From Variovorax sp. PMC12 (lineage in GTDB: Bacteria > Pseudomonadota > Gammaproteobacteria > Burkholderiales > Burkholderiaceae_C), in NCBI RefSeq assembly GCF_003019815.1, contig NZ_CP027773.1, positions 817,001-881,000 of the forward strand: a DNA stretch of 64,000 bases, written 5' to 3'. The position numbers and the translations under genes are program-made. The notes under the pieces are model-generated. The model was not told the DNA's origin. It saw nothing but the letters and a program-made list of their open reading frames with translations, and searched no databases. The first letter of the stretch is position 1. Each line of letters begins with the position of its first letter. This document shows positions 32,228 through 40,575 of the stretch, in pieces.

Positions 32228-33169
32228 TCAGTTGCCGACGGCGTTGCTTTCCATCGCCGCCATCCATTGCATGGCCGTGGCCTCGGGGTCTTCCGCCGCG
32301 ACCAGTGCGCGCACCACGGCGACGGAGCCAACGCCCGTGGCCAGCACTTCGGGCAGGCGCACCGCGTCGATGCCGCCGATGCCCACCTGTGGATAGCCGC
32401 GCAGCAGTCGCGCATAGGCTGCGAGGCGGGCCACGCCCTGCGGCGCGGTCGCCATCTTCTTGAGCGTGGTCGGGTAGACGGCGCCCATCGCGATGTAGCT
32501 CGGGCTCACCCTGTCCGCGCGCACCATCTCGGCGTAGCCGTGCGTGCTGACGCCGAGCCTCGCGCCTGAAGCGCGCAGCTGCGCCAGCTGATCGGGCGAG
32601 AGCGCGTCGAGGTCTTCCTGGCCGAGGTGGATGCCGTAGGCACCCGCCGCGATGGCGACCTGCCAATGGTCGTTGATGAAGAGCAGCGCATCGGTGCCGC
32701 GCACCGCTTCGACGGCCGCCTGCACTTCACGCTCGATGGCCGCCGCGTCTTCCGACTTGAAGCGCAGTTGCACAGTCGGCACGCCGGCGCGCGCCATGCG
32801 GCCGACCCATTGCGCATCGGGCAGCACGGCATAGAGGCCGAGGCGTTCGGGGCAGGGCGGGAATGCATCGTCGCGAGCGGCCGGGGGAAACGGGCGCATG
32901 CCGAAGTCTGCGGGCGCGTCGGGCCACAGCGCGGCGTCGAAGTTGCTCAGGCGCAGCGTCTGCGCGCGCCAGGCGTGGGCCAGGCATTCGGCGTCGATCT
33001 CGATGAAGCCCAGCGCCGAGCAGGCCTGCTTGGCGCCGCGGTACACCGGGTCGTCCGACGAGAAGACCGGCGCGCTCACGGGCGCGGCGGTGATCGCGCC
33101 GAAACGCAAGCCGTGGGCCGCGACGATGGCTTGCGCGATGGCGCGGGCGTCGTTCATTGAAGCTGTCAT
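32228..33169 (-). CDS. thiE: Thiamine phosphate synthase with N-terminal extension
   Basis: Couples HMP-diphosphate and thiazole phosphate to thiamine phosphate. The C-terminal 205 residues are a complete ThiE TIM barrel: LGLYAVLPDAQWVGRMARAG, VQLRFKSEDA, LFINDHWQVAIAAGAYGIHL, LGVSTHGYAEM, YIAMGAVYPTTLKK and VGIGGIDAVRLPEVLATG. About 108 extra N-terminal residues of unknown role (ARAIAQAIVAAHGLRFGAIT onward) give 313 in all, against about 210 in E. coli. The ATGA start overlaps the thiG stop. It is followed after 5 bases by the TonB receptor gene. Confidence 0.93.
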   Translation of the reverse strand: MTASMNDARAIAQAIVAAHGLRFGAITAAPVSAPVFSSDDPVYRGAKQACSALGFIEIDAECLAHAWRAQTLRLSNFDAALWPDAPADFGMRPFPPAARDDAFPPCPERLGLYAVLPDAQWVGRMARAGVPTVQLRFKSEDAAAIEREVQAAVEAVRGTDALLFINDHWQVAIAAGAYGIHLGQEDLDALSPDQLAQLRASGARLGVSTHGYAEMVRADRVSPSYIAMGAVYPTTLKKMATAPQGVARLAAYARLLRGYPQVGIGGIDAVRLPEVLATGVGSVAVVRALVAAEDPEATAMQWMAAMESNAVGN

Positions 33170-33981
33170 GGCGCGTGATGCCAGAAGGGCGTGCCGAGCA
33201 CCGGTGTGCTGGGTTGCGCCGCGTCCTGCGCGGCCATTGCGCCGGCACGGTGTGCGGTGCGCCCGGCCTGCACCGCGTCGGCAAATGCGCCGGCCATGGC
33301 CACCGGGTCTTGCGCCAGCGCGACCGCCGTGTTGAGCAGCACGCCGTCGTAGCCCCATTCCATCACCTGGCAGGCATGCGAAGGAAGGCCCAGGCCGGCA
33401 TCGACCAGCATCGGCACCTTCAGCCGGTCGCGCAGCACCTGCAGCGCATAAGGGTTGACAGGTCCACGGCCCGTGCCGATGGGCGCGGCCCAAGGCATCA
33501 CGGCCTGGCAGCCCACGTCGACCAGCCGCTGGCACAGCACCAGGTCTTCGGTGCAATAGGGCAGCACCTTGAAGCCTTCGCGAATCAGCTGCGAGGCCGC
33601 GTCGACGAGGTTCAGCGTGTCGGGCTGCAGCGTGTAGTCGTCGCCGATCAGCTCGAGCTTGATCCAGGGCGTGTCGAACAGCTCGCGCGCCATCTGCGCG
33701 GTGGCGACCACCTCCTGCACGCTGTGGCAGCCGGCGGTGTTGGGCAGCACGGGCACCCCGAGGCGGCGCAGCAGTTCCCAGAAGCCGTTGCCGAGCTCGC
33801 TGTTGCCCGATCCCTGATTCGCGGTCTGCCGGCGCAGCGAGGCCGTGAGCATCGCGGGCCGGGCGCGCTTGACCGCGGCTTCGAGCAGGTCTGGCGAGGG
33901 ATAGCGAGCGGTGCCGAGCAGCAGGCGGCTCTGGAAGGTTTCGCCGTAGAGAACCAGCGGGTCGTCGTGTGTGGTGTTCAT
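33166..33981 (-). CDS. thiG: Thiazole synthase
   Basis: Forms the thiazole phosphate ring from 1-deoxyxylulose 5-phosphate, dehydroglycine and ThiS thiocarboxylate. The 271-residue TIM barrel contains the imine-forming lysine K108 in TPWIKLELIGD, the VLPNTAGCHSVQEVVATAQ segment and the phosphate-binding MPWAAPIGTGRGPVNPYAL and VDAGLGLPSHACQVMEWGYDGVLLNTAVA. It carries a C-terminal tail of about 25 residues. It lies between thiS (21 bases upstream) and thiE (4-base overlap). Confidence 0.95.
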   Translation of the reverse strand: MNTTHDDPLVLYGETFQSRLLLGTARYPSPDLLEAAVKRARPAMLTASLRRQTANQGSGNSELGNGFWELLRRLGVPVLPNTAGCHSVQEVVATAQMARELFDTPWIKLELIGDDYTLQPDTLNLVDAASQLIREGFKVLPYCTEDLVLCQRLVDVGCQAVMPWAAPIGTGRGPVNPYALQVLRDRLKVPMLVDAGLGLPSHACQVMEWGYDGVLLNTAVALAQDPVAMAGAFADAVQAGRTAHRAGAMAAQDAAQPSTPVLGTPFWHHAP

Positions 33982-34002
33982 CGTGTCGTCTCCGTCAATC
34001 AA

Positions 34003-34200
34003 TCAGCCGCCCGTCACGGGGCGGATCACTTCGATGCGGTCGTCGGGTTGCAGCGCGCGCGCGGCGTAGGCGGAGCGCGGCACGAACTCGCGGTTCACCG
34101 CCACCGCGAACGGCGGCGTGGCGTCCAGCGCGGCCAGCGCATCGGTCAGCACGGCGTTGTCAGGCAGGGTGAAAGGCTTGTCGTTGATCAGGATGTTCAT
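34003..34200 (-). CDS. thiS: Sulfur carrier protein ThiS
   Basis: A 65-residue ubiquitin-like protein that carries the thiocarboxylate sulfur for ThiG. The C-terminus is the required Gly-Gly (VIRPVTGG), and the N-terminus MNILINDKPFTLPDNAVLTD is typical. Its ATG overlaps the thiO stop (ATGA). Confidence 0.94.
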   Translation of the reverse strand: MNILINDKPFTLPDNAVLTDALAALDATPPFAVAVNREFVPRSAYAARALQPDDRIEVIRPVTGG

Positions 34201-35288
34201 GCGTGGGATATCTCCATGCCGAGGCTCGCAGCGAGCGTCGAGCGGCCGTGCGCCAGCAGTTCCATCGCGGCGTCGAGCAGCGCGGGTGCGATCATGAAAC
34301 CGTGGCGGTAGAGCCCGTTGATGCGCAGCACGCGCGGCTGCGGCTGCTCGATGGCGGGCAGGTTGTCGGGCAGCGTGGGCCGGCACTGCGTGGCGATTTC
34401 GACGATGCGCGCCTCGGCAAAGCCGCTGTGCACCGCATACGCGGCGCTCAGCAGTTCCAAGGTGGAGCGCACGCTGGCGGGCGACATGTCGTCCGATTCG
34501 ATCTCGGTCGCGCCGATCACGAACAGGTTGCCCGGCTTGGGCGCGATGTAGAGCGGGTAGCGCGGATGCACCAGGCGCGTGGGCCGCCTCAGCGTCACTT
34601 CTGGGGCGTGCACCCGGATCACTTCGCCGCGCACGCCGCGCAGTGCGTTCCACTGGGGCCGGGCGCCGAAGCCGCGGCAGTCGATCACCCGGTCGGGCTG
34701 GCCCGGTGCGCCGGGCGTGAAGTCCGAAGGCGCGCGCGCCGATTGCCAGTGCAGCGTCACGCCGGGGCTGGCTTGCAGTGTGGCAAGCAGGGACGCGAGC
34801 AGCGCGCGGTTGTCGAGCTGACCTTCGCCCGGCAGGAACAGGCCCTGCATGAAGCGCTGCCCGAGCGAGGGCTCAAGGGCGGCGATCGCCTTGCCGTCGA
34901 GCGTTTGCATCGGCGCGAGCTCTGGCACCTGCGTGCCGGTGTTGGCAAGCACGCGCGCCAGGCGTGCGGCTTCGGCGGCGTCCTGCCGGTGCCACAGCAC
35001 CAGCGTGCCTTCGCGCTGGAAGAACACGGGCTGCGCCAGCTTTGCCAGCAGCTCGGGCCAGCGCGAGAGCGCGTGCTGCCCCATGCGCACGACCGACACC
35101 GGCGCCACCGCCGATTCGGCCAGCGGCGCGAGCATTGCGGCTGCCACGCGTGCGGCAGCGCCTTCCGCATCGGGGCTGCCCGCTTCGAACAGGTCGACCT
35201 TGCAGCCCGCCTGCGCGAGCGTGACCGCCATCAGCCGGCCCATGAGGCCCGCGCCGAGGACGGCGGCGGATTGAAAAGGAAGGCTCAT
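34197..35288 (-). CDS. thiO: Glycine oxidase-type FAD-dependent oxidoreductase
   Basis: Oxidises glycine to the iminoacetate used for thiazole formation in aerobic thiamine synthesis. The 363-residue DAO-fold enzyme begins with AAVLGAGLMGRLMAVTLAQAG and has the C-terminal FAD contacts ATQCRPTLPDNLPAI and INGLYRHGFMIAPAL. ATG at 35288 is supported by GGAG 8-12 bases upstream. It is the first gene of the thiO-thiS-thiG-thiE-receptor string. Only 44 bases separate it from the divergent thiD start, leaving no room for its own riboswitch. Confidence 0.9.
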   Translation of the reverse strand: MSLPFQSAAVLGAGLMGRLMAVTLAQAGCKVDLFEAGSPDAEGAAARVAAAMLAPLAESAVAPVSVVRMGQHALSRWPELLAKLAQPVFFQREGTLVLWHRQDAAEAARLARVLANTGTQVPELAPMQTLDGKAIAALEPSLGQRFMQGLFLPGEGQLDNRALLASLLATLQASPGVTLHWQSARAPSDFTPGAPGQPDRVIDCRGFGARPQWNALRGVRGEVIRVHAPEVTLRRPTRLVHPRYPLYIAPKPGNLFVIGATEIESDDMSPASVRSTLELLSAAYAVHSGFAEARIVEIATQCRPTLPDNLPAIEQPQPRVLRINGLYRHGFMIAPALLDAAMELLAHGRSTLAASLGMEISHA

Positions 35289-35332
35289 GGTCTCGCTCCT
35301 TCCGGCCATGGATACCGCCGATAATTTTCGGC

Positions 35333-36181
35333 ATGACCCAAGCACCCACCCAGCGCTATGCACGCGTGCTCTCCATTGCCGGCTCCGACAGCGGCGGCGG
35401 CGCCGGCATCCAGGCCGATCTCAAGACCTTCGCGGCGCTCGGCTGCTATGGCATGACGGCCATCACCGCGCTCACCGCGCAGAACACGCTCGGCGTGTCG
35501 GGCATCCACGGCGTGCCGCCCGAGTTTCTCAAGGCGCAGATCCAGGCCGTGGTGGAAGACATCGGCGTCGATGCCGTCAAGCTCGGCATGCTGCACGCGC
35601 CCGAGATCGTCGAAGTGGTGGCCTGGGCCATCGACCGCTACCAGCTGAAGAACGTGGTGCTCGACCCCGTGATGGTCGCCACCAGCGGCGACCGGCTGAT
35701 CGCGTCCGAGACGGTGCAGGTGCTGGTGCGCGAACTGTTCCCGCGCGCGCTGGTGGTGACGCCCAATCTCGACGAAGCCGCGCTGCTCATCGGCCATCCC
35801 ATCGACGGTATCGATGCGCTCGACGGCGCGGCCGACGAACTGCTGGCGCTCGGCGCCAAGGGCGTGCTGCTCAAGGGCGGCCATCTGCCGGGCAACGACG
35901 TGGTCGACGTGCTGCTGCAGTCCGGGGGCGAGCGCAGGCGGCTGGCTTCGAAGCGCATCGACAGCCCCAATCTGCACGGCACCGGCTGCACGTTGTCGTC
36001 CGCCATCGCCGCGCACCTGGCATTGGGCGCGGCGCTGCCGGAGGCGGTCGAGCGGGCGCGTGCGTACATCCTCGGCGCGATGGCCGCGGGGGCGGATGTG
36101 AAGATCGGCGCGGGTCATGGTCCTCTCAACCACGGCTTTGCGCCAGTGCCGACGCACCGCTTCGCGCTGACGGCCGGCTGA
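35333..36181 (+). CDS. thiD: Hydroxymethylpyrimidine/phosphomethylpyrimidine kinase
   Basis: Phosphorylates HMP and HMP-phosphate to the diphosphate used by ThiE. The 282-residue ribokinase-fold enzyme has SIAGSDSGGGAGIQADLKTF, VVLDPVMVATSGD, VVTPNLDEAALL and the anion-hole motif NLHGTGCTLSSAIAAHLALG. It sits on the plus strand between two minus-strand thiamine genes, overlapping the end of the permease gene by 56 bases. It has no riboswitch of its own in the 44 bases before it. Antisense transcription from the riboswitch promoter would run through it. Confidence 0.95.
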   Translation: MTQAPTQRYARVLSIAGSDSGGGAGIQADLKTFAALGCYGMTAITALTAQNTLGVSGIHGVPPEFLKAQIQAVVEDIGVDAVKLGMLHAPEIVEVVAWAIDRYQLKNVVLDPVMVATSGDRLIASETVQVLVRELFPRALVVTPNLDEAALLIGHPIDGIDALDGAADELLALGAKGVLLKGGHLPGNDVVDVLLQSGGERRRLASKRIDSPNLHGTGCTLSSAIAAHLALGAALPEAVERARAYILGAMAAGADVKIGAGHGPLNHGFAPVPTHRFALTAG

Positions 36182-37481
36182 GCCACGCGAGCGCGAAGGT
36201 CGCGGCCAGCGTCGGCAATGCCGAGCCGAACTGCGGTGCCCATCTGGCCAGCGCGTGGTACGCGGCAATGCCCGCGATCCAGATCAGCGCGGCGCCGAAA
36301 TCGATCTTCCGCGCACCGCCCACCGACACGGACTGTCCGCTGCCAAGCCGCCCGATGATCACGCCGTAGAGCGGCACGAACACCGAACTCAACAACAGCA
36401 GGAAGGGCTCCAGCGTGTGCATCGGCAGCACCAGTGCAAAAGCGATGCACAGCGCGGCCAGCAGCAGGCCCCAGCGCTTCACGCTCCAGCGCGGCAGCAG
36501 GCTGTGCGTGGACACCGAACCCGAATACACGTCGCCGTAGGCGTTGTCGAGCTCGTCGATCAGGATCAGGCCCAGCGCCAGCAGGCCGCCTTGCGCAAGC
36601 AGCAGCGCCGTCACCAGCTCGGTGCCCGGCTCGGCCACGCTCACCACCATCACGCCCAGCGCATAGCACCAGATGTTGGCCAGCGCATAGCCGAGCCAGG
36701 TGCCGCTGAAGGCGCTCCCCAGGCCCCCGGTACCGCGCTTGCCGTGCCGTGCGTAGTCGGCCACCAGCGGCAGCCATGACACCGGCATCGCGATCACCAG
36801 GTCCAGCGCGCCGAACATGCCCATGCTGCCGTCGCCCGGCCGCGCCCAGAACGCGTCGAGTCCCTTGGCATGCAGCCGCGTCGCGAACTGCCAGCTGAGC
36901 CACAGCAGCGACAGCACCACCAGCGGCAGCCCGAAGCGGCTGACGAAGCGCCGCACCAGCTTGACCATCGAGCCCGCGAGCAGGGCCAGCAGCACCGCGC
37001 CCCAGAGCAGCGTGGTCAGCACGCCGCCCCATGCCGAGCCGATGGAAGGGCCGAAGGCCGCCTGGCCGATGGCCTGCGTGCCCTCGCGCATGACGACCAG
37101 CTCGAAGGTGGTCCAGCCCACCAGCTGCACGATGTTCAGCAGCACCGGCAGCCGCGCGAAGGCGCTGCCGTAAGTGGCGTGCATGAGGCCGGCGCTGGCG
37201 AGGCCGCTCTCGCAACCGAGCCGCGCGGTCCAGGCCAGCAGGCCCGCGCCAAGGCAGGAGCCCAGCACGATGGCGATGGCCGCGTCCCGCGTGCCCACCG
37301 CGGGCACCAGGTACGCGCCGATCTGCATCACCAGCAGGCCGACGCCCAGGCTGAACCACAGCGCGGCGTGGTCGTGCCAGCCGAACACGCGCCTGGACGC
37401 GGGCAACGGCGTCAGCGCCTCGTTGGATGAGGCGGATCCGGCGTTGCTGCTGCGATCGTCGTTGTTGTCGTCTTGTGCCAT
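36126..37481 (-). CDS. cytX: NCS1-family transporter, probable hydroxymethylpyrimidine permease (CytX-like)
   Basis: A 451-residue membrane protein with about twelve transmembrane helices (first at about residues 45-65). The pattern DHAALWFSLGVGLLVMQIGAY and SWLPLVADYARHGK matches the cytosine/purine NCS1 family. A TPP riboswitch lies directly upstream, which singles out the thiamine-precursor (HMP) branch called CytX rather than a cytosine permease. The cytoplasmic N-terminus is Asp/Asn-rich (DDNNDDRSSN). ATG at 37481 has GGAG 8-11 bases upstream. Its last 56 bases overlap the end of thiD on the other strand. Confidence 0.85.
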   Translation of the reverse strand: MAQDDNNDDRSSNAGSASSNEALTPLPASRRVFGWHDHAALWFSLGVGLLVMQIGAYLVPAVGTRDAAIAIVLGSCLGAGLLAWTARLGCESGLASAGLMHATYGSAFARLPVLLNIVQLVGWTTFELVVMREGTQAIGQAAFGPSIGSAWGGVLTTLLWGAVLLALLAGSMVKLVRRFVSRFGLPLVVLSLLWLSWQFATRLHAKGLDAFWARPGDGSMGMFGALDLVIAMPVSWLPLVADYARHGKRGTGGLGSAFSGTWLGYALANIWCYALGVMVVSVAEPGTELVTALLLAQGGLLALGLILIDELDNAYGDVYSGSVSTHSLLPRWSVKRWGLLLAALCIAFALVLPMHTLEPFLLLLSSVFVPLYGVIIGRLGSGQSVSVGGARKIDFGAALIWIAGIAAYHALARWAPQFGSALPTLAATFALAWLSRPSARSGASALAQSRG

Positions 37482-37569
37482 CCGTTTGCTCCAGTGCAAA
37501 AGGTTTGGCAGGTGGGCGGGGCCCGAGCGACACGGTCGTCACGCGAGACAACGTGAGCGGCCAACCGGA

Positions 37570-37652
37570 CCAGCTTCCCTGCGCGAGGATTACCTCAATC
37601 AGGTTCAAAGGGACTTTCTCAGCCGAACGGCAAGCCGTGCAGCACCCCTAGC
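37570..37652 (-). promoter_or_regulatory. TPP (thi-box) riboswitch
   Basis: Read on the minus strand, the segment has the hallmark aptamer elements: GGGGTGC near 37648, CGGCTGAGAAAG at about 37613-37624, CCCTTTGAACCTGAT at about 37598-37612, GAGGTAATCCTCGCGCAGGG at about 37578-37597 and a closing GAAGC. A stem (CGGCTTGCCG) occupies the variable P3 arm. The expression platform of about 90 bases before the cytX start includes a GGGCCCCGCCC stretch near the ribosome-binding region. Binding of thiamine diphosphate should reduce expression of cytX and probably of the thiO-thiE genes beyond it. Confidence 0.93.
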
Positions 37653-37861
37653 AATTGCGCCGCGGGCAACCCACGGCGCGGCCCGGAGTTTATCCGCTGC
37701 GGGGAAGCCGCAATGGCAGGCGTGCCTTTGCGGGCAAGGGGAAACCCTCGGGCCGGGCGTGCCCCCGCGCGAGAATCGCCGCGCCCGCAACAACAAAACA
37801 GAAGAAAAGGGCGCGCGTGCCGATAAGCAGACAGGAAACAAAAAAAGGGAGAGGGAATTGC

Positions 37862-39757
37862 ATGGCCGATGAGGATTTCAAGGGCGCACGCCTGCGGCGT
37901 TTCAGGGTCGACGTGGGCTCCATCATCTGCGCCGTCGCGCTGGTGCAGTCGCTCTTGCTGGTGGCCTTCGGTTACTGGGCGGCGGAGAAGCTGGTGTCCA
38001 AGGTGGGCACGGCCGCGCACAAGACCAACCACGACCGTGTCGAGGACAACGTGCTGGCGTTCCTCGCCAAGACCGAGGGCGTGATCCGCGCCATCGCCGA
38101 TTCGCCCAGCGTGCACGCGACCGGGGAAGACGGCGAGCAGACCGCCGAGATGCTCTGGACCATGCTGGAGCAGACCCCCGAGCTCGACAGCATCAACGTG
38201 GCCACCGACGACGGCCATGTGCTGATGGCCGTGCGCTATCCGGTTCCGGCCATCCGCCAGGTATTGCGCGGCCCCGACTTCAGCACCGAGACCTGGCAAT
38301 ACAAGAGCTCGCCGGACCTCGACGGCGGCGACGCCAGGCAGCGCTTCTCGACGACGTCCATCTCCTCGTACCGCAGCGACTTCGACCCCGAGAAGCGAAC
38401 CTGGTACCGGGAGGCGGTGAAGGCGAAAGGCCCGGTGTGGACCGAGCCCTTCCTGATGAGCGACGCGCAGGAACTCGCCGTCGGCCACGCACGGCCTTCC
38501 GGGCGAGTCGACGACGAGGGCCACCGGCGCGGGCTCGTGGTCGACGCGAATGTGTCGCTGGGGCATCTGTCGAGGCTGGTGCGCATCTTCGGCGCGCTCG
38601 GCAGCGGCGACAGCGCCTTGCTGAGCTCCGACCATCATGTGATCGCCCGCAGCGACCATCCCGACCCGGTGCGCGAGCTCGAGTCGCCCGACACCGGCGT
38701 GCTGGGCGCCATCCACGCTCACATGCTCGCCAAGAGCACGGCCGGCGGTGCCGACGACCTGGCTTTTTCGATGGCGCACGACGGGCGCAGCTACCTCGTG
38801 CAGACCTCGCACATCCCCCACACGCGCTGGCAGCTCGTCAGCTGGGAGCCCGAGGAGACGGTGCTCGGGGGCCTGCAGCGCTCGGTGCTGTGGGCATTGC
38901 TCATGACGCTCAGCTTCCTCGGACTGGCGCTGTTGCTCTCGCTGCGCTTGTCCAAGCTGGTGACAGGGCCCATCGAGAACCTTTCGCGCGTCGCGCGCCG
39001 CATCGGTCGGCTGGAGCTGGACAACCTGCCGCTCGAGCCGAGCCGGGTGCTGGAGGTCCAGCATCTCAACCAGGCGCTGGACGAGTCGGCACGCAGCCTC
39101 CAGGCGTTCAGGAAGTTCGTGCCGGTCGACATCCTGCGCCAGCTCGTGGTCAAGGGCCACGCGCTGACGCCCGGCGGTTCGCCGCGGCGCGTCACGGTGA
39201 TGTTCACCGACGTGGAAGGCTTCACCAGCATCTCCGAATCGATGCAGGCCGACGTGCTCGTGAGGCAGCTGACCGAGTACTTCAACCTCGCGTCCGGCAT
39301 CTTCGCGCGGCACGGCGGCGTGGTCGACAAGTTCATGGGCGACGGCATCATGGTGCTGTGGGGCGCCCCGGCCGACCTGGAAGATGCGGAGTACCGCGCC
39401 TGCCTGGCGGCGCTCGAGCTGCATGACCGGATGAGCGCGCTCAACGCCAAGTGGCGCGCCGAAGGCCTGCACGAGTTCCGCACGCGCATCGGCATACACA
39501 CCGGACTTGTGATCGCCGGCGTGCTCGGCTCGAGCAACCGACTGTCGTACACCGCCATCGGCGACACCATCAACGCGGCAAGCCGCATCGAGGCCGCCAA
39601 CAAGGAACTGGGCACGCGCACGCTGATATCGCAGGACACCTTCGACGGGCTGGGCGGGCGCCTTGCCACGCGCCGCATCGAGGAGCTGGCCGAGCTGCGC
39701 GGCCGGCAGACGCGCATGGTGCTGTACGAGCTGCTGGGGCCTAGGCCCCCGGCCTGA
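37862..39757 (+). CDS. Membrane-bound class III adenylate/guanylate cyclase with Cache-type sensor
   Basis: Predicted cyclic-nucleotide-producing receptor of 631 residues. Transmembrane segment 1 (about 18-40), a periplasmic double-Cache-like sensor of about 295 residues (FDPEKRTWYREAVKAKGPVW is a typical Cache strand), transmembrane segment 2 (about 342-362) and a HAMP domain (LSKLVTGPIENLSRVARRIG) lead to the catalytic domain. This has both metal Asp motifs (VMFTDVEGF about 449 and FMGDGIMVLWG about 492), the Lys of VDKFMGDG and YTAIGDTINAASRIE, as in class IIIb adenylate cyclases. GGAGAGGG precedes the ATG. The ligand is unknown. Confidence 0.88.
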   Translation: MADEDFKGARLRRFRVDVGSIICAVALVQSLLLVAFGYWAAEKLVSKVGTAAHKTNHDRVEDNVLAFLAKTEGVIRAIADSPSVHATGEDGEQTAEMLWTMLEQTPELDSINVATDDGHVLMAVRYPVPAIRQVLRGPDFSTETWQYKSSPDLDGGDARQRFSTTSISSYRSDFDPEKRTWYREAVKAKGPVWTEPFLMSDAQELAVGHARPSGRVDDEGHRRGLVVDANVSLGHLSRLVRIFGALGSGDSALLSSDHHVIARSDHPDPVRELESPDTGVLGAIHAHMLAKSTAGGADDLAFSMAHDGRSYLVQTSHIPHTRWQLVSWEPEETVLGGLQRSVLWALLMTLSFLGLALLLSLRLSKLVTGPIENLSRVARRIGRLELDNLPLEPSRVLEVQHLNQALDESARSLQAFRKFVPVDILRQLVVKGHALTPGGSPRRVTVMFTDVEGFTSISESMQADVLVRQLTEYFNLASGIFARHGGVVDKFMGDGIMVLWGAPADLEDAEYRACLAALELHDRMSALNAKWRAEGLHEFRTRIGIHTGLVIAGVLGSSNRLSYTAIGDTINAASRIEAANKELGTRTLISQDTFDGLGGRLATRRIEELAELRGRQTRMVLYELLGPRPPA

Positions 39758-40490
39758 CCCTGCGCGCGAAGGCTTCGAGCCCGTCGATGGTCATCTGGAT
39801 GTGGCGCTCGAAGCTGCTGTCCAGCGGCACGGCGGTGCCGTTGTCCCAGCGCATGATGAAGGCCTTGTTGGCCAGCAATGGCAGGTTGCGCGCGAGCACC
39901 GGGTGGTCGAGCGGGCGGATGGTGTGCACGCGTTCGCGCAGTTCCTCGGCCCAGGCCTGGGTGTTGTCGGCGGGCAGGGGCGAGAACTCCATCGTCAGGA
40001 AACCCAGCATCGCCGCGATCACGCAGTTGTAGGCCTCCAGCAGGGGTTCGCCCTCGAAGCCCGCCTCGGTCAATGCGGCCAGGACGCCTTCGACCAGCTC
40101 CGTCGGCAGGCTGCCGTTGGACACGAGTTGCGCGCCCAGCAGCTGCGCGACGTTTGGGTGCTGCTGCACGGCGTCGCGGCAGCGGCGGAACAGCTCCGCG
40201 ATCCATGCCTGCCATTCGAGCTTGCCCGCAGGCGGCGCAACGCCGGCCATGACGGCGGCCGCCACCTCGGCCAGCAGGGCTTCGCGCGTGCTGACGTGCC
40301 AGTGCACCGTCGCCGGATACACGCCGAGCTGCGCCGCCACCTCGCGCATGCTGAACGCGCCGAGGCCGAATTCGTCGATCTGCGCCAGCGCGACTTCGGC
40401 GATGCGCTGTTTCGTCAGTTCGCCGCCGCCGGCGGGGCGGCCAGCGGAGCGGGGCTTGGGTGGCGAGGTCGTCTTCATGGTCGACGCCAT
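39741..40490 (-). CDS. TetR/AcrR-family transcriptional regulator
   Basis: A 249-residue repressor-type regulator: N-terminal helix-turn-helix (QRIAEVALAQIDEFGLGAFSM; EVAAQLGVYPATVHWHV) and a TetR_C-like ligand domain. It is divergent from the beta-phenylalanine aminotransferase gene across an AT-rich 85-base region holding two inverted repeats, so it probably controls that gene and itself. ATG at 40490 or the one at 40478 could be the start; neither has a strong ribosome-binding site. Its 3' end overlaps the cyclase gene by 17 bases. Confidence 0.87.
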   Translation of the reverse strand: MASTMKTTSPPKPRSAGRPAGGGELTKQRIAEVALAQIDEFGLGAFSMREVAAQLGVYPATVHWHVSTREALLAEVAAAVMAGVAPPAGKLEWQAWIAELFRRCRDAVQQHPNVAQLLGAQLVSNGSLPTELVEGVLAALTEAGFEGEPLLEAYNCVIAAMLGFLTMEFSPLPADNTQAWAEELRERVHTIRPLDHPVLARNLPLLANKAFIMRWDNGTAVPLDSSFERHIQMTIDGLEAFARRVRPGA

Positions 40491-40516
40491 TGTGCTGCAG
40501 TTCAATTGATCGTATA

Positions 40517-40547
40517 AACAATATTAATTGTTCAGTGACCAATTAAT
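40517..40547. promoter_or_regulatory. Nested inverted repeats between the TetR gene and the aminotransferase gene
   Basis: AACAAT-ATTA-ATTGTT (40517-40532) and ATTAATTG-N9-CAATTAAT (40523-40547) overlap in an AT-rich island. Both have perfect arms. The place, between divergent TetR and aminotransferase genes, makes them likely operators of the TetR protein; which of the two is the true site cannot be decided by eye. Confidence 0.55.
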
Positions 40548-40575
40548 CCCTGTCTGCAAATTAAGGACATCCGCC

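Noticed and set aside
34003..34653. A longer frame that would extend ThiS upstream by 150 residues
   Set aside because: The added part is a shadow of thiO; ThiS is complete at 65 residues with an ATG in the thiO stop.
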